64,000 nt of DNA, taken from contig NC_058042.1 of the NCBI RefSeq assembly GCF_020085105.1, forward strand, positions 12,895,001-12,959,000, written 5' to 3'. Below are positions 11,601-30,900 of this stretch, piece by piece. The position numbers were made by a program, and so were the translations under genes. The DNA is from Siniperca chuatsi. Its lineage: Eukaryota > Chordata > Actinopteri > Centrarchiformes > Sinipercidae. Each line of letters begins with the position of its first letter. The stretch's first letter is position 1. Below the pieces are notes generated by a model. The model ran no database searches. It was not told the origin of the DNA and saw nothing but the letters and a program-made list of their open reading frames with translations.

Positions 11601-13636
11601 AAGGTAGTTATGCTTAATGTGAAAACACTCATGACACAGAGGAGTGTGCTTACAAAGGTGTGTGTCTACATTTGTCTATGTCAAGGTGTCCTCTGTCGAT
11701 ATGAGCTCAATTTAATCTGATTGTAAGATCAAACAAAAGGGGAAGGACTCTGAGGGGGAAAAAAACAAAGCTTATCACAACAGCAGGCTTATCTCTCTCT
11801 GTCCACATGCTGCAAACATACACCTCACTGTGATGACATTAAAAGGACAGAAAAAGTCATGCAAAAGGGTACATACATGATGTGTTTGTCTTTTAGCACA
11901 CACGCACAAACATATGAGTTGCATGTATGTGGTGCATCATTTAGCAAAGTCCATTTATTTTGCAATAATTTTTGTGAGTTTCAAGAATTAATTTCAATAT
12001 GCCACTTGAGTCAACTGGCTTAAAGGACAGGGTCAGAATTTTTCAAGTAAATACAATAAAATGCTCACATGCCCATATGCAGTGGTGGGATGTAAATAAG
12101 TACGTTTACTACATTTATTTTCCAGTTACATTTACAAGATACTTTGTAGGTTTAGATTTTATACACATACATACAAAATATCTTATAAAATATAAAGCAC
12201 TAAGACGGTGAAGTCCCTCATTCGTCCAGGAGTGTTCTATCGTAGAAAAGGTTTCAGTCGTAGTCATCTGGACACTGTTTTCAGAATCAAGACGTTTCGG
12301 CTCCCATCCATTTTTTCACAATTGAGAATGACTTCCGGATGGGAGCCAAACGTCTTGATTCTGAAAACAGTGTCCAGATGACTACGACTGAAACCTTTTC
12401 TACAATATAAAGCACTGTTATAGATTAAACTACCTAACAATATATAAAATAGTTCAAAATACCTCCAGCTACAACTTAAAATGCTGCTTACACTTTAAGG
12501 CTTTAGTAATTATAATCCACTAATATACATACATCTTACTTATAACTAACTAGATAACGTTTTGAAAGCAGTACTTGTACGTAATAGAATATATTTTTCT
12601 TGCTGCTTCTTCCACCACTGCCCATATATACATTGAAAGAGTTATGGATTGCAGTAATCCTTCTTCCTGTTCACACTCTTCCTAATGTGAGCGAAAAATC
12701 AGGCTCAGCAAAAAAAACACTGTCTGGGATTTTGCACTAAAAAGACTAACTTTGGTAAATACTCATTTGATTTGGCTAATTAAGACAAATTAAGATTGTT
12801 GAATGTTAGTCTCTCATTATCTTAACTATCTTATCTGAACTTTAGACTGCATGAATAGTGAATCGTGGCAGGAAGGGATCCCTTCAGGGGCAGTATGCAC
12901 AGGAGAAATAATTACAGAGATACATAACTCTTCCGATGTACATAAAGGCATCTGAGTATTGACTTAAAAAAAATCGGAATCCATCCTGCATCCTCTATTT
13001 GCAATTCTTTAAACTCTCTCTTTAAACATTGGACAAACATTGGATATTTTAAAGGTTAATCTCAGTTGTTCCAGATGGACTGAATAATATAAACCAGAGT
13101 GACAAAATTCACAATCTTTGATATTTGTTGACATTGTCTCATGTATTGATTCAACTTGAATTTCCTACTTGTGTTTAAAGTAGGTGTAAAACTATTTCTC
13201 AGTCATTGCTGGTGAGATAGCCGTTGCCTAAATGTTTGGTAGCATTGGTCACCAGCAATGCATAAATTATGTAATATGGCAAAGAGCAATGATCACTGCA
13301 AAGATCATGAAAACATATGTCAAACAACAAAACTGCACTGCAGGAACTGTTGTCACAAGCCGACCCACACCAGTAGTTAATGAGAGACAGTTATCAGGAT
13401 ATTTCCTTAGCAGTGCTACAAACTACAGCCTCATAAATGAATAATTTGAATAACACTTTGGCTAAGCCTTTCCTAGGTTTATTTTATGTTGCACGAGAGG
13501 TTGATGAAGTTGTTTTATTCCTACCCCATTTCTCTGGTGTTCTCCCCATCAACGTCCCATTGTCGGAGTTCCAGACAAAACGGCCAAAGTCTTCACATCG
13601 CTGCCCACAAGTCCTCTTCTCCTTCAGTGTGGCCAT
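8669..13636 (-). CDS. atp4b: atp4b, gastric H+/K+-ATPase beta subunit
   Basis: Seven exons in transcript order: 13525-13636, 11255-11383, 11046-11159, 10737-10942, 10556-10618, 9965-10057 and 8669-8827 (TAA at 8669-8671). All junctions are GT-AG and in phase, giving 291 aa, equal to human ATP4B. The start is the ATG at 13636 in a good context (ATCATGGCC). The cytoplasmic N-terminus ([13 protein letters not shown]) is followed by one membrane helix (about residues 39-66) and a glycosylated ectodomain. Sequons lie at N99, N121, N132, N175, N195 and N204. Cysteines 133/154, 164/180 and 205/263 have the spacing of the three conserved beta-subunit disulfides. YFPYYGK and the ending DPYEGKV are family hallmarks. 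The subunit escorts the alpha subunit to the parietal-type cell membrane for acid secretion. Na,K-ATPase beta paralogues are the alternative; the SPGV and DPYEGKV motifs and the synteny favour ATP4B. Confidence 0.93.
8933..9545. mobile_element. long-terminal-inverted-repeat element (fold-back family A, copy 1) in atp4b intron
   Basis: The left end contains CTTTCTTGCCGAGAGTTAGA followed by GAGAAG. The right end carries the inverted counterpart (CATCTAACTCTCTGCAAGAAA ending in CCAAAATTTC). Inner inverted blocks include TTAGCTTAGCATAAAGACTGG and its complement near 9405. Three more copies lie in this window (19972-20443, 44875-45190, 45641-46031). No coding capacity is seen, so it is a non-autonomous DNA element. 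Confidence 0.8.
12080..12620. mobile_element. hAT-like non-autonomous element with a nested insertion, atp4b intron 1
   Basis: The ends are CAGTGGTGG and CCACCACTG (perfect 9-bp terminal inverted repeats). They are flanked by CCCATATG at 12072-12079 and CCCATATA at 12621-12628, a 7-of-8 match to an 8-bp target-site duplication as expected for hAT transposons. The interior is AT-rich and non-coding. It is interrupted by the fold-back insertion at 12202-12403. Confidence 0.8.
12202..12403. mobile_element. fold-back insertion with a 13-bp direct repeat at both sides
   Basis: Arms 12243-12309 and 12337-12402 are inverted copies of about 66 bp with a single-base indel, around a 27-bp loop. The whole 202-bp segment is bracketed by the perfect direct repeat AATATAAAGCACT at 12189-12201 and 12404-12416, so it was inserted into the surrounding hAT-like element. 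Confidence 0.8.
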
Positions 13637-14661
13637 GATGAAGCTCTGTGCTGAGCCACAGCAGATCTTTTTTCTTTACTCAACTCTAACCTTTTATTTT
13701 TCTTTTTCCTTCCCTCACTCAAGATACAAACAGTAATATGTGTTTCTCCTCTATCCTGTCCCTCCCCAAAGATTTTGAGGCACTTTCAGGTTTGTGCTAA
13801 TGCCTTGTCGCCTGTCTCATTCTCTTTCACAGTAAAAGCTCGCTCCAGAGTGTGATGTATGTGTTATCTCTTATTCACTATTTATAAGGCCAAGATAAGG
13901 TGGCCCTGTAGGGAAGCTGAGGTGGGCCAACGTAGAAATAAGTAAACTTTCTTCTTCAGCAATGATGTCCTTTACTCCTTGGAGAAACCTCAGAATCACC
14001 TTGAAGAGCCAGGCTGCTTGGTTGCTAATAGCAACAATCAAGGTGAACAACTGCATATGATTTGCTCAGATTTAAATGATTGGCACACTGAAACATAAAA
14101 ACCAAAGCCTGCATCTGTTTGATTCTGTACCTGCCGAAGAGCCAATTTGGGCTCGAAACATTGTACTTGTCCTAAAGTACTAAAAAAAAGTTTTACCTTT
14201 ATTGTTTTGTCTGTTTTGTCCGACCAACAGTCGAAAACCAAAATATATTTAATTTACAGTGATTAAAACTGAGAAAAGCCGCAAATCCTCAAATTTAATA
14301 AGCCGGAACCAATTCATATTTGGCACATTTATCAGTACATAGGAATGGCAATGCTGATCGGTCGGTCGGTCCGCCACTTTGGTCCGAATGTCTCAAGAAC
14401 TATTGATGGACTGCTATGAATTTTTGTTAAAATTTCTGTCCAGTACTTTGGTTTAGCTATACTTTGTGTTTGTTGCTAATTAGCAAATGTTAGCATGCTA
14501 ACTCGCTAAACTAAGATGGTGAGCATGGTACTATGTGACTGGTATACTATTATATATTGTATCATTAGATTGTCATTACTCATGCATTCATGTAAAAGCA
14601 GCATTTTACTATTGTATTTGGTTGAGGTGGAGCTCATTTTTTACTATTTTGTATAGGACTG
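13637..14661. other. atp4b upstream region
   Basis: This stretch is upstream of atp4b on the minus strand and should hold its promoter and 5' UTR. No unambiguous TATA box or exon could be assigned. It contains part of a dispersed repeat (about 14205-14320) and a second family (about 14343-14530, with GGTCGGTCGGTCC and GTTAGCATGCTAACTC) also present at 43555-43925. Confidence 0.5.
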
Positions 14662-15128
14662 TGTCACAGCCTGTCATGTCCTCACCAGCCGGTAACCACA
14701 TACACATCACACTCCTTCATCTGAGTAATAATCCAAAACACCTGTCACCTATCACACACCTGCACTCAATCAGCACTCCACTCCCCTATAAAACACCATC
14801 CATTTCCTCAGTTAGCGTCCGGTCTCGTTCAAAGAAGGACATATATCAGTATCCAGCCCAAACGACATTACCGAGTCATACCTCGTCTCATCAAGACGCC
14901 TTGTTGGCTCCTGAACTCCCAATCCCTGTTCCGTGTACCTCCAGTGTCTCGTGTGCATCTCCACCGCCACAGATCTCCAGTCTTCTGTGGGTGTCTCAGC
15001 AGTCCCTACACCCCAGTTCGGCTGACCAAGGGACGGTATTGTTAGCATTCCCTCTTTGCCTGTTAACCTCGTGTACAATAAAGCCTCCTGTCTCATTCTG
15101 GTGTCTCCGGCCTACTCTGTCTGTAACA
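14662..15128 (+). mobile_element. solo LTR (467 bp) with 5-bp target-site duplication
   Basis: The segment begins TGTCACAG and ends CTGTAACA, the TG...CA form of an LTR with 7-of-8 short inverted termini. The identical 5-mer GACTG lies at 14657-14661 and 15129-15133. Inside, in LTR order, are a TATA box (CCCTATAAAACACC near 14785) and a polyadenylation signal (ACAATAAAGCC near 15075). No second LTR, primer-binding site or gag/pol sequence follows, so this is what remains after LTR-LTR recombination. The open frame across it (14535-15140) is not a host gene. The retrotransposon family is not identified. Confidence 0.8.
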
Positions 15129-16335
15129 GACTGCAACTAATGATTAATTTCATTATGGATTAATCTACGGATTATTTCCTCCATTAATTGATTGTTTGGT
15201 TTGTAAAAATTCTGTTTTGTCCAACCAATAGTACAAAATTGACAAATTACTCAAATGATTGTCAATTGACTAATTGATTGACTAATCGTTTCAGCTGTAC
15301 TTGTATATACTGTCAAGTAGTTTCATTTATAACAAAGCATCGTATTGTATAATCTCTTTGTAAGTTTTGTATGCAAAAATCTTGTAAAGTAACTAGTACC
15401 TAAAGAGTAGAAGAGATAGTGGCATGAAAAGAAAAGACTCAAGTACAAGTACCCCAAAATCTGTACTTGAGTAAATGTACATTTCACTGCTGCCGACAGA
15501 CCAACATCCCTAGAGCCATGCCGCTAGCGTGGCTAAAAACTACAGTTTCCTCACAGTTTTAAAGAGAATTATTAGAGGAAAACACAATAAAGGTTGTACT
15601 ACTTGTATCTCAAAGAAGTAAAATCTCTGTAGCCACCTTTGTTGTTAGAATCATGGTTTTGAGACTGAATGAAGGTTATAAGAGATAAATTGCAAGAGTA
15701 AGATCAAAAGAGTATAAGACCAGTACTCGACCAGTGCCTCTCTCTGAACTTCACTTCCTTCCTGTCATTCCAGCCCACTACATGCATAGAGTACCACATT
15801 TATCCCTCCTCTCCCTCGCTCCTTCTCACTTTCCATTTCTGTCTCTCCTCTACATCATGTCTCCCGAGTCTTTGTGTCACTCTTTGTGTTCCCTTCTCTA
15901 CTTCCACAGCGTGCACATGGGTTAGCACAGGATAAAGCATTACTGAGTGGATAAATCCCTTTGGGGAAAGGTGATGAGTCAGGTAGATCTGCATGTGTGT
16001 CTGCATGTGTGTGAGAGGAAGAGAAGGGACTCTAAGGTTTAGTGATTGAGGGAAACACTGTGGCTGTCTGCAGCGAGCAGATGGTCAGATGTACGATATT
16101 CTCTGCTTCTGAAGCGCTGGAGGAAGAAGAAATCCACATCACACCTTGTTCTTATCTGGGAATTTGTCATATATCATCTCCTTCTCTGCTACTTTCCTCT
16201 TTATTTTGCTATCTTCTCTGCACTCATTTCCAGACGTTCAGCTCCACTTCTGCTTCCCTGTAACACCTTCTCTTTGTTGCTTTTGCTGCATCGCACACAT
16301 TCCTTCGTCCATCCTCACTTTTTGACTCTGTCACC
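15129..16335. promoter_or_regulatory. grk1 upstream region
   Basis: The stretch holds a dispersed-repeat fragment (15130-15295), a fragment of the CAGTGG family (about 15340-15495) and then apparently unique sequence leading into the grk1 ATG. Bases 16250-16335 are pyrimidine-rich and likely hold the 5' UTR. No TATA box could be assigned with confidence. Photoreceptor enhancer sites were not proven by eye. Confidence 0.35.
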
Positions 16336-25043
<8,708 letters not shown>

Positions 25044-27996
25044 GAGGCTGCAATGGCCTCAGTGCACCACAGCAAGACACCTGCTGTTAATGGATGATTT
25101 TACATGAACTGTTTGTTTATCAGTAAATTTTAAACTTTATTTCTTACGCACTTTTTGTATAAGATTTCAGTACAGGGTATTGGTGGATTTGAATGGGAAT
25201 GAACATTATTGAGCAGCAGTGCAGCTCTGATAGATAATGAGATACTCAGCTTACAGTATTACCCGCAGTCTGTGTGGTATGTCTATTGTCCAGTTTTTTT
25301 GTTTGTTTGTTTTTTGCAACAATGCTAGCCAAGGTTCCACAGTGCAGTTATTTAATTATTCGATGTCTGATGAAAGCTTTAACAGCTCTTAACTCTAAAA
25401 TAATGTTGAGTTTATGTGGACTGATACTGTTTTTTTCTTGCATTATCTAATTGTCTGTTTCTAACATAGTACTGCTGTTGGGGTTTTTTGAGGTAGAGGA
25501 ATGAATGATCAGTTATTATGTGTGTGTCAGTGTGAATGAAGTGCAAGTAAAAAAGAGCATTTCTATTTCCTACCAGTCATGACAAGCCCAGATTGTGCAG
25601 ATCTCTGGTCTTATTTGGTTGCCATGTGAGCTGACAGCTGCTCTCTTTCTTCTTCATGTGTTTATAACTCTCTCAGATATGTTTTATATGACAAATAAAT
25701 TTAAGTGACATGACACAGACACACACATATACCTTTTGTATAAATGTGCTGCACCTGTTTTTGTCCATGTTTCCACTTTTCCACTAAGAACTCTATACAA
25801 TATGTGCTAGCCTTTGATAAGATATGAAAAAGCATTTAGAGAGCTGTTCACAATAATTTGTACACACACTACTTTAAGGTTGCAAATAACAGTTACTTTC
25901 GTTATTGATTAATCTGCAGATTAAATTTCTCAATTAATCGGTTAATTGTTTGGTCAATAAAAGTGAAGTGATACTCCAAAACCCAAATAAATTCAGTTTA
26001 TAATCACATAAGACAAAGAAATACTCACAACGAAGAGGCTGAAACTGGGGAATGTTTAACATTTTCTTCTTGAAAAATTACTTAAATGATATATCAGTCA
26101 TCAAAATAGTTGCTGATTAATTTTCTGTAGATCAATTAATTGATTACTTTAACTTTACACGGCTTACATACTACATAAATTATATTGTTACTCTGAATTA
26201 TCACCAAAAATGTGATATCAGTACATCACTAGTTTCTATGAGGCCAGAGCAACACACCTTGATTGTAAATGGAATAATAATGGCTAAGGGCTTTGTGTAG
26301 TCTTCAAAAAACTGACTTTTTTTTTAAATGGGAGAAATTATAATATATCTTTTTCTTAAAACTTCTCACCATCACAGATGTACTGACTGAGAAACATGCA
26401 TGTACATTGAACTTAATTTAAACCTTTACAAACATCAGTTTCCCCGACAAGATTAAACATACAGATGCTATACTGATATTTATTTTAAATGTTCACTTTT
26501 ATAGTTATTATTTTTTATACTGATATGGACCTATGTGTCTGAAATAAAGTTGAATAATTATATTTAGGATATGCAGGAATCCCAGATGCTTTCATGTATG
26601 GAAGTATATACTGGACTATATTCAAATGATAATGTTATTCCAATATAGCATTATAATTTTCCACATATGTGTTATTTGAGTAAAAATGAAAATGAAAATG
26701 CAATAAATCCAATTTTCATTTTCATTTTCACATACTTATATGACTGTTCTATGACTATATTAAAATGAAAATGGAAAAAGTGTTTGACATTTAATTTTCT
26801 AAGTTGTAACCCATTGTATAGTGGACAATATTCAAATTATTATAATTCAAATTTGAAAATCAAAATGAAATATAAACAATGTAACCTGATGTTCCATTTA
26901 TGCAAGCAATATTTAAGTCAAAATGAAAATGAAATTTTGTAACAATTTGAGATTTGACATTTTTCATTAAAAGAGCTTGGTGACATGTAAATGTAAATGC
27001 AAAGACTGGGGCGCTGTTTTGATTACTGCATTTTAATATTGTCCACCATATAGCAAGTTAAGGCTTTGAAAATAAAATGTCAAATGCAGTTTTCATTTTC
27101 ACTTTCAAATAGTCAGAAAATTTAATTTTCATTTTGACTTAAATGTTGCTTGCATAAATGGAAAATCAGGTTACATTACATTTTTATTTCATTTTCAAAT
27201 TTGATTAAACATTTGAATACTGTCCACAATGTAAAAATAAAAATGAAAATTGGATTATTTCATTTTTATTTTCATTTTTACTCAATAACACATACATATG
27301 TTGAAAATTATAATGCTATTGTGGAATTACATTTTCATTTTCAAGTTTACATTATCATTTCAATATAGTCCAATATAGGCTTCCATATACATGAGCCTAA
27401 AGCTGAGCTTGTTTTTCAAATGTTGGCCAATGGAGGGCGCTGTAAACTCATTACAGTTTGACTGCCGCATCAATGCTGCAGCATCATGACCAGTCAGGGA
27501 TGCAGCCTGTAGACATTAAAACCCACCAAAATCTCACTTTACCTGCCTTTTCATTATATAGTATAGAGTTTAACCACATGCTGTAAGTATTTTCAACATG
27601 AATCCAAATTATAAGCTGTATTAAACTTATGTAAGATACATCATTTAATGATTTATTACTGAGGTGAATACAGGGAGCTGATTGGTCCCTCTCTCTCTCT
27701 CTCGCTCTGTCTCAGGCTTCAAGAAAAGTTGAACGCGCCTGAGAGTCAGTCAGCTGTGGTGAAATGTATATGAAATCGCACTCTTATTTATCTAAAAATG
27801 ATTGACTTATAACCCCCCAAAAGCATCTTACTCGCAGCTTGTTGCCTGTTGGCCGCGCTCCCGTGGAGGATGAGGACTCTGTTTTGAATCAAAAGGGACA
27901 AAAAAACCCGCCTCGATCCAAACACTTAAAAGCGTCGGTTCAGCTGCCTGATCTCCTTTTTCATTTTTAGAGCTAATTCATCCGGACTGAGTCAAA
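25044..27996. other. grk1 3' UTR and intergenic region before tmem255b
   Basis: The grk1 3' UTR begins at 25044. A candidate polyadenylation signal AATAAA is at 25694-25699. A dispersed-repeat copy lies at 25880-26150 and a large palindrome at 26590-27395. A CT-rich tract (27692-27714) and GC-richer sequence (27730-27930) precede the tmem255b start and are the likely promoter/5' UTR. Confidence 0.5.
26590..27395. mobile_element. about 800-bp imperfect palindrome (fold-back element)
   Basis: Landmarks on the left recur inverted on the right in mirrored order: CATGTATGGAAG (26593) with CTTCCATATACATG (27380), GCATTATAATTTTCCACATATG (26648) with its inverse near 27300, GTGGACAATATT (26820) with its inverse near 27218, and TTTATGCAAGCAATATTTAAG (26896) with its inverse near 27140. 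Both arms are rich in AAAATGAAAATG. The arms are roughly 350-400 bp long. No coding frame is present. Confidence 0.8.
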
Positions 27997-30900
27997 ATGC
28001 AGCAGCCTGAAACCCAGCACGCAACTCAGCAAACAGCTACAGAAATACTGGATCCAGCAGGTACAATTATGTCAAGTTTCATTCTGAGATCGTCTAACCT
28101 GACTCTGTTACAGCCGCATCTTCAATATGTGTGCTTTAATTCACTGTTGATCCATTTTAATTCAATGCATAGGAAACGTTTCTGTGTGTGCACATTTGTG
28201 AGCAAAAAGTTCTCCAAAGCACACAGGGTCAATTAAAAAACAACAACTTGTGTTTAAGCTTTTGTTAGAAATACTTAAAATGCTTCTCCCACAGCTCATC
28301 TGCAGAGGTGGAAAGTATATTTACTCAAGTACTGTACTTAAGCATATTCCTGAGGTAGGCTACTTGTACTCTACTTGAGTATTTGCCTTTCATGCTGTTT
28401 CGCTCCACCTTCCAGAGGGAAAAAATGTACTTTTTATATTCATCTTACAGCCATCGTTACTAGGATTTAAAAAATGTATAATTACCTCAAAGTCCACTAG
28501 AAAGCCTTTTTATTGGTGCTTCAAAACAAAAACGCATACTGTTGATGACAAAAACCTACAATAAGCTTATAAAATATGATGCCTTGTTATACAGTAAATC
28601 ACACAACAGCATATAAACAGGTGGAATCAGTTCAATCCTAGCGACCACGTTAACACACGAGTCTGATAAAAATGTGACACAGGGTCCATTTTACCTGCAT
28701 AATGAATAATTTTACTTCTGATCCTTTGAGTACATTTTGTTGATAATACTTGAGCAAGATTTTGAATGCAGGACTTTTACTTGTACTCGTTGTACTTTTA
28801 CTTAAATAAATGATCTGAATCCTTCTTTCTCCACTGCTCATCTGTCAGGACAAAAATTACAAGAGAAATTAATTAATGTCAATATGTGCATGTTGTCTTC
28901 AGCAAAAAGGAGGTTAGTACAAGGGGAATAAGTGGTAATGAATGTAAAGAGGTCCTCCTGTCTTCCTCCCATTCGTCCTCAGCTCAGTACCTGCGTCGGA
29001 GGAAGACGGCTCTGTGGGTGACCGTGTCTCTGCTGGCTCTGGCTCTGGTGGTGCTGACTGTGGGTCTGATCTCTGCCACTCGCACCAACAACGTGCCTGT
29101 TGCTGGATATTACCCCGGCATCACCGTGAGTGACAGGCATCTCCCGTCATTGACACACAAACACTCTGTAATTGTGACATAGTGTGTTGTTCATGTTATC
29201 TGCTTCTTCTCTGAAGTGTCTTCAACTTTGATCTCTTTGTACCTCCAGCTGAGTTTTGGAGCATTTCTGGGTCTTGTTGGTATCCATCTGGTGGAAAACC
29301 GCAGACCCATGGTGAGTCTGCTCCTCTGACTCTCATGTCACTGTTGCAACACATTTAAAATCACGTTATAATGATTATTTCATTTATTCCATCCATTTGA
29401 CACCTTTCTGGTCTTCATTTAGACCCCTTTACTATATAAAATTTGTACTTCAAGACTTCAAGAAATGCCTTATTGTTGCATGCATGGCTGGTATTTTATT
29501 TATTAGCAGCTGTACTGTAGGTACATTTATTTTGCTAAAGAGGAATAAGGAAAAGTGATAACTTTTAAGATGACAGCTGGTAGCTTTTATAGGACAGCAT
29601 AGACGGCACACTGCCTGGATCACTGCAGGCACACAGGTAAATGTAGATGGATAAGCCACCTCCTGTAGGAGGAATATTTCTTATAATAAGTCTTGATGCA
29701 TGCAGGGCAGTAATTCTAATTTCCAGAGTGTATTTTCTCACCTAAATATGTTGTCAGTTGCTAACTAGGCCTGTTCGTCAATCGCCCAATGTGCTGATAA
29801 ATAAAATAAAACAGATGTCTATAGCTGTATGATGTCCCTCAGCTTCATGTAGTTCCACACATTGGCAGCTGGTGGCAGTAATGTGCTGTAACACACGTAA
29901 CGCAAACAAAACAAAAGAAAAACAACCAGGAACAACCTCATCAACCGCATCGACTTAATTTCCAGCCGCAGCTGTTTTCAGCAAAAAAAAGCTGTGAAAA
30001 CACTTAACAAGTTACCTGGTGAATAAAGTGGAGCATTTAGCAGCTAAACATGCAGATATTTTCCCCACGAGTTGGTTGTGCAAATAGGCAACTCTTTGCT
30101 AACAAGTTCACCATATCAACATTTTAAGGGTGACAAAATGTATGTTTTGTGTTTCCAGCTTGTTCTGCTGCACCCAAGTGGCCAAAAATTGATTTGCAGA
30201 TGTTTAATGAGTTTTTAGGAAATGCATTTAACATGATTGTTGCCCCCTCCACCTTTCTTTTGTTTACAATGACAGCTCAAATTGTGCAAAGTCACATTCT
30301 CATTTTAGCCTTTTTGTTTGTTCTCTCTCAAGGTGACTTCTGTCAGCCTTTTGAGCTTCATAGTATTCATCTTCTAAAAATGAGGAATTGTTCCAGGAAA
30401 ACGGGACATATATACACCATAAATTAGAGGATTATGTTACAGACTTTGCAAATACACTAAACTGTTTTACAGGAAATTGCTCTATAATGAGCAAGAAGCA
30501 AATCCGATTACTCGATGGCGGAGTAATGTGTTCTTGGTCCTTGTGCCCGGGTCAGTGCACGTGACTTGAGTTGTGGTCGGGGGAAGTGAATGGGATCGGC
30601 TCTGGATTTCAATGACATGAGGGGGGAATTGCATTAGTATTGGTCAGTTGCTGACAGGGCTCCTTTATTTCAGACAGAGACACAGGTAATATCGTCAAAG
30701 TGCCTCTCTGTCAAAGGATTATCATGTCAATGACTCCAGAGTAGAGACACTTACAGGTAGACAACATTTGTCTGAAAAGATAACTGACTTCTCTTAAAAT
30801 GTAATTGAAGAGAGTGAAGAGTCTGATCAGAGTGGCCAGTCTTTAAAAATCCTACATTTTCCAACTTATGGTGAATAAAGTAAAAACCCTAGTTTGAGAG

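Noticed and set aside
8669-13636. Na,K-ATPase beta subunit (atp1b) in place of atp4b
   Set aside because: The N-terminus KKRTCGQR-like, SPGV after DYQDRLK, the DPYEGKV ending, the 291-aa length and the position beside grk1 all fit ATP4B better.
14535-15140. 201-residue open frame on the plus strand, candidate novel gene
   Set aside because: It covers the solo LTR almost exactly, is rich in Ser/Pro/Leu from CT-rich sequence and shows no domain. The LTR ends and target-site duplication explain it better.
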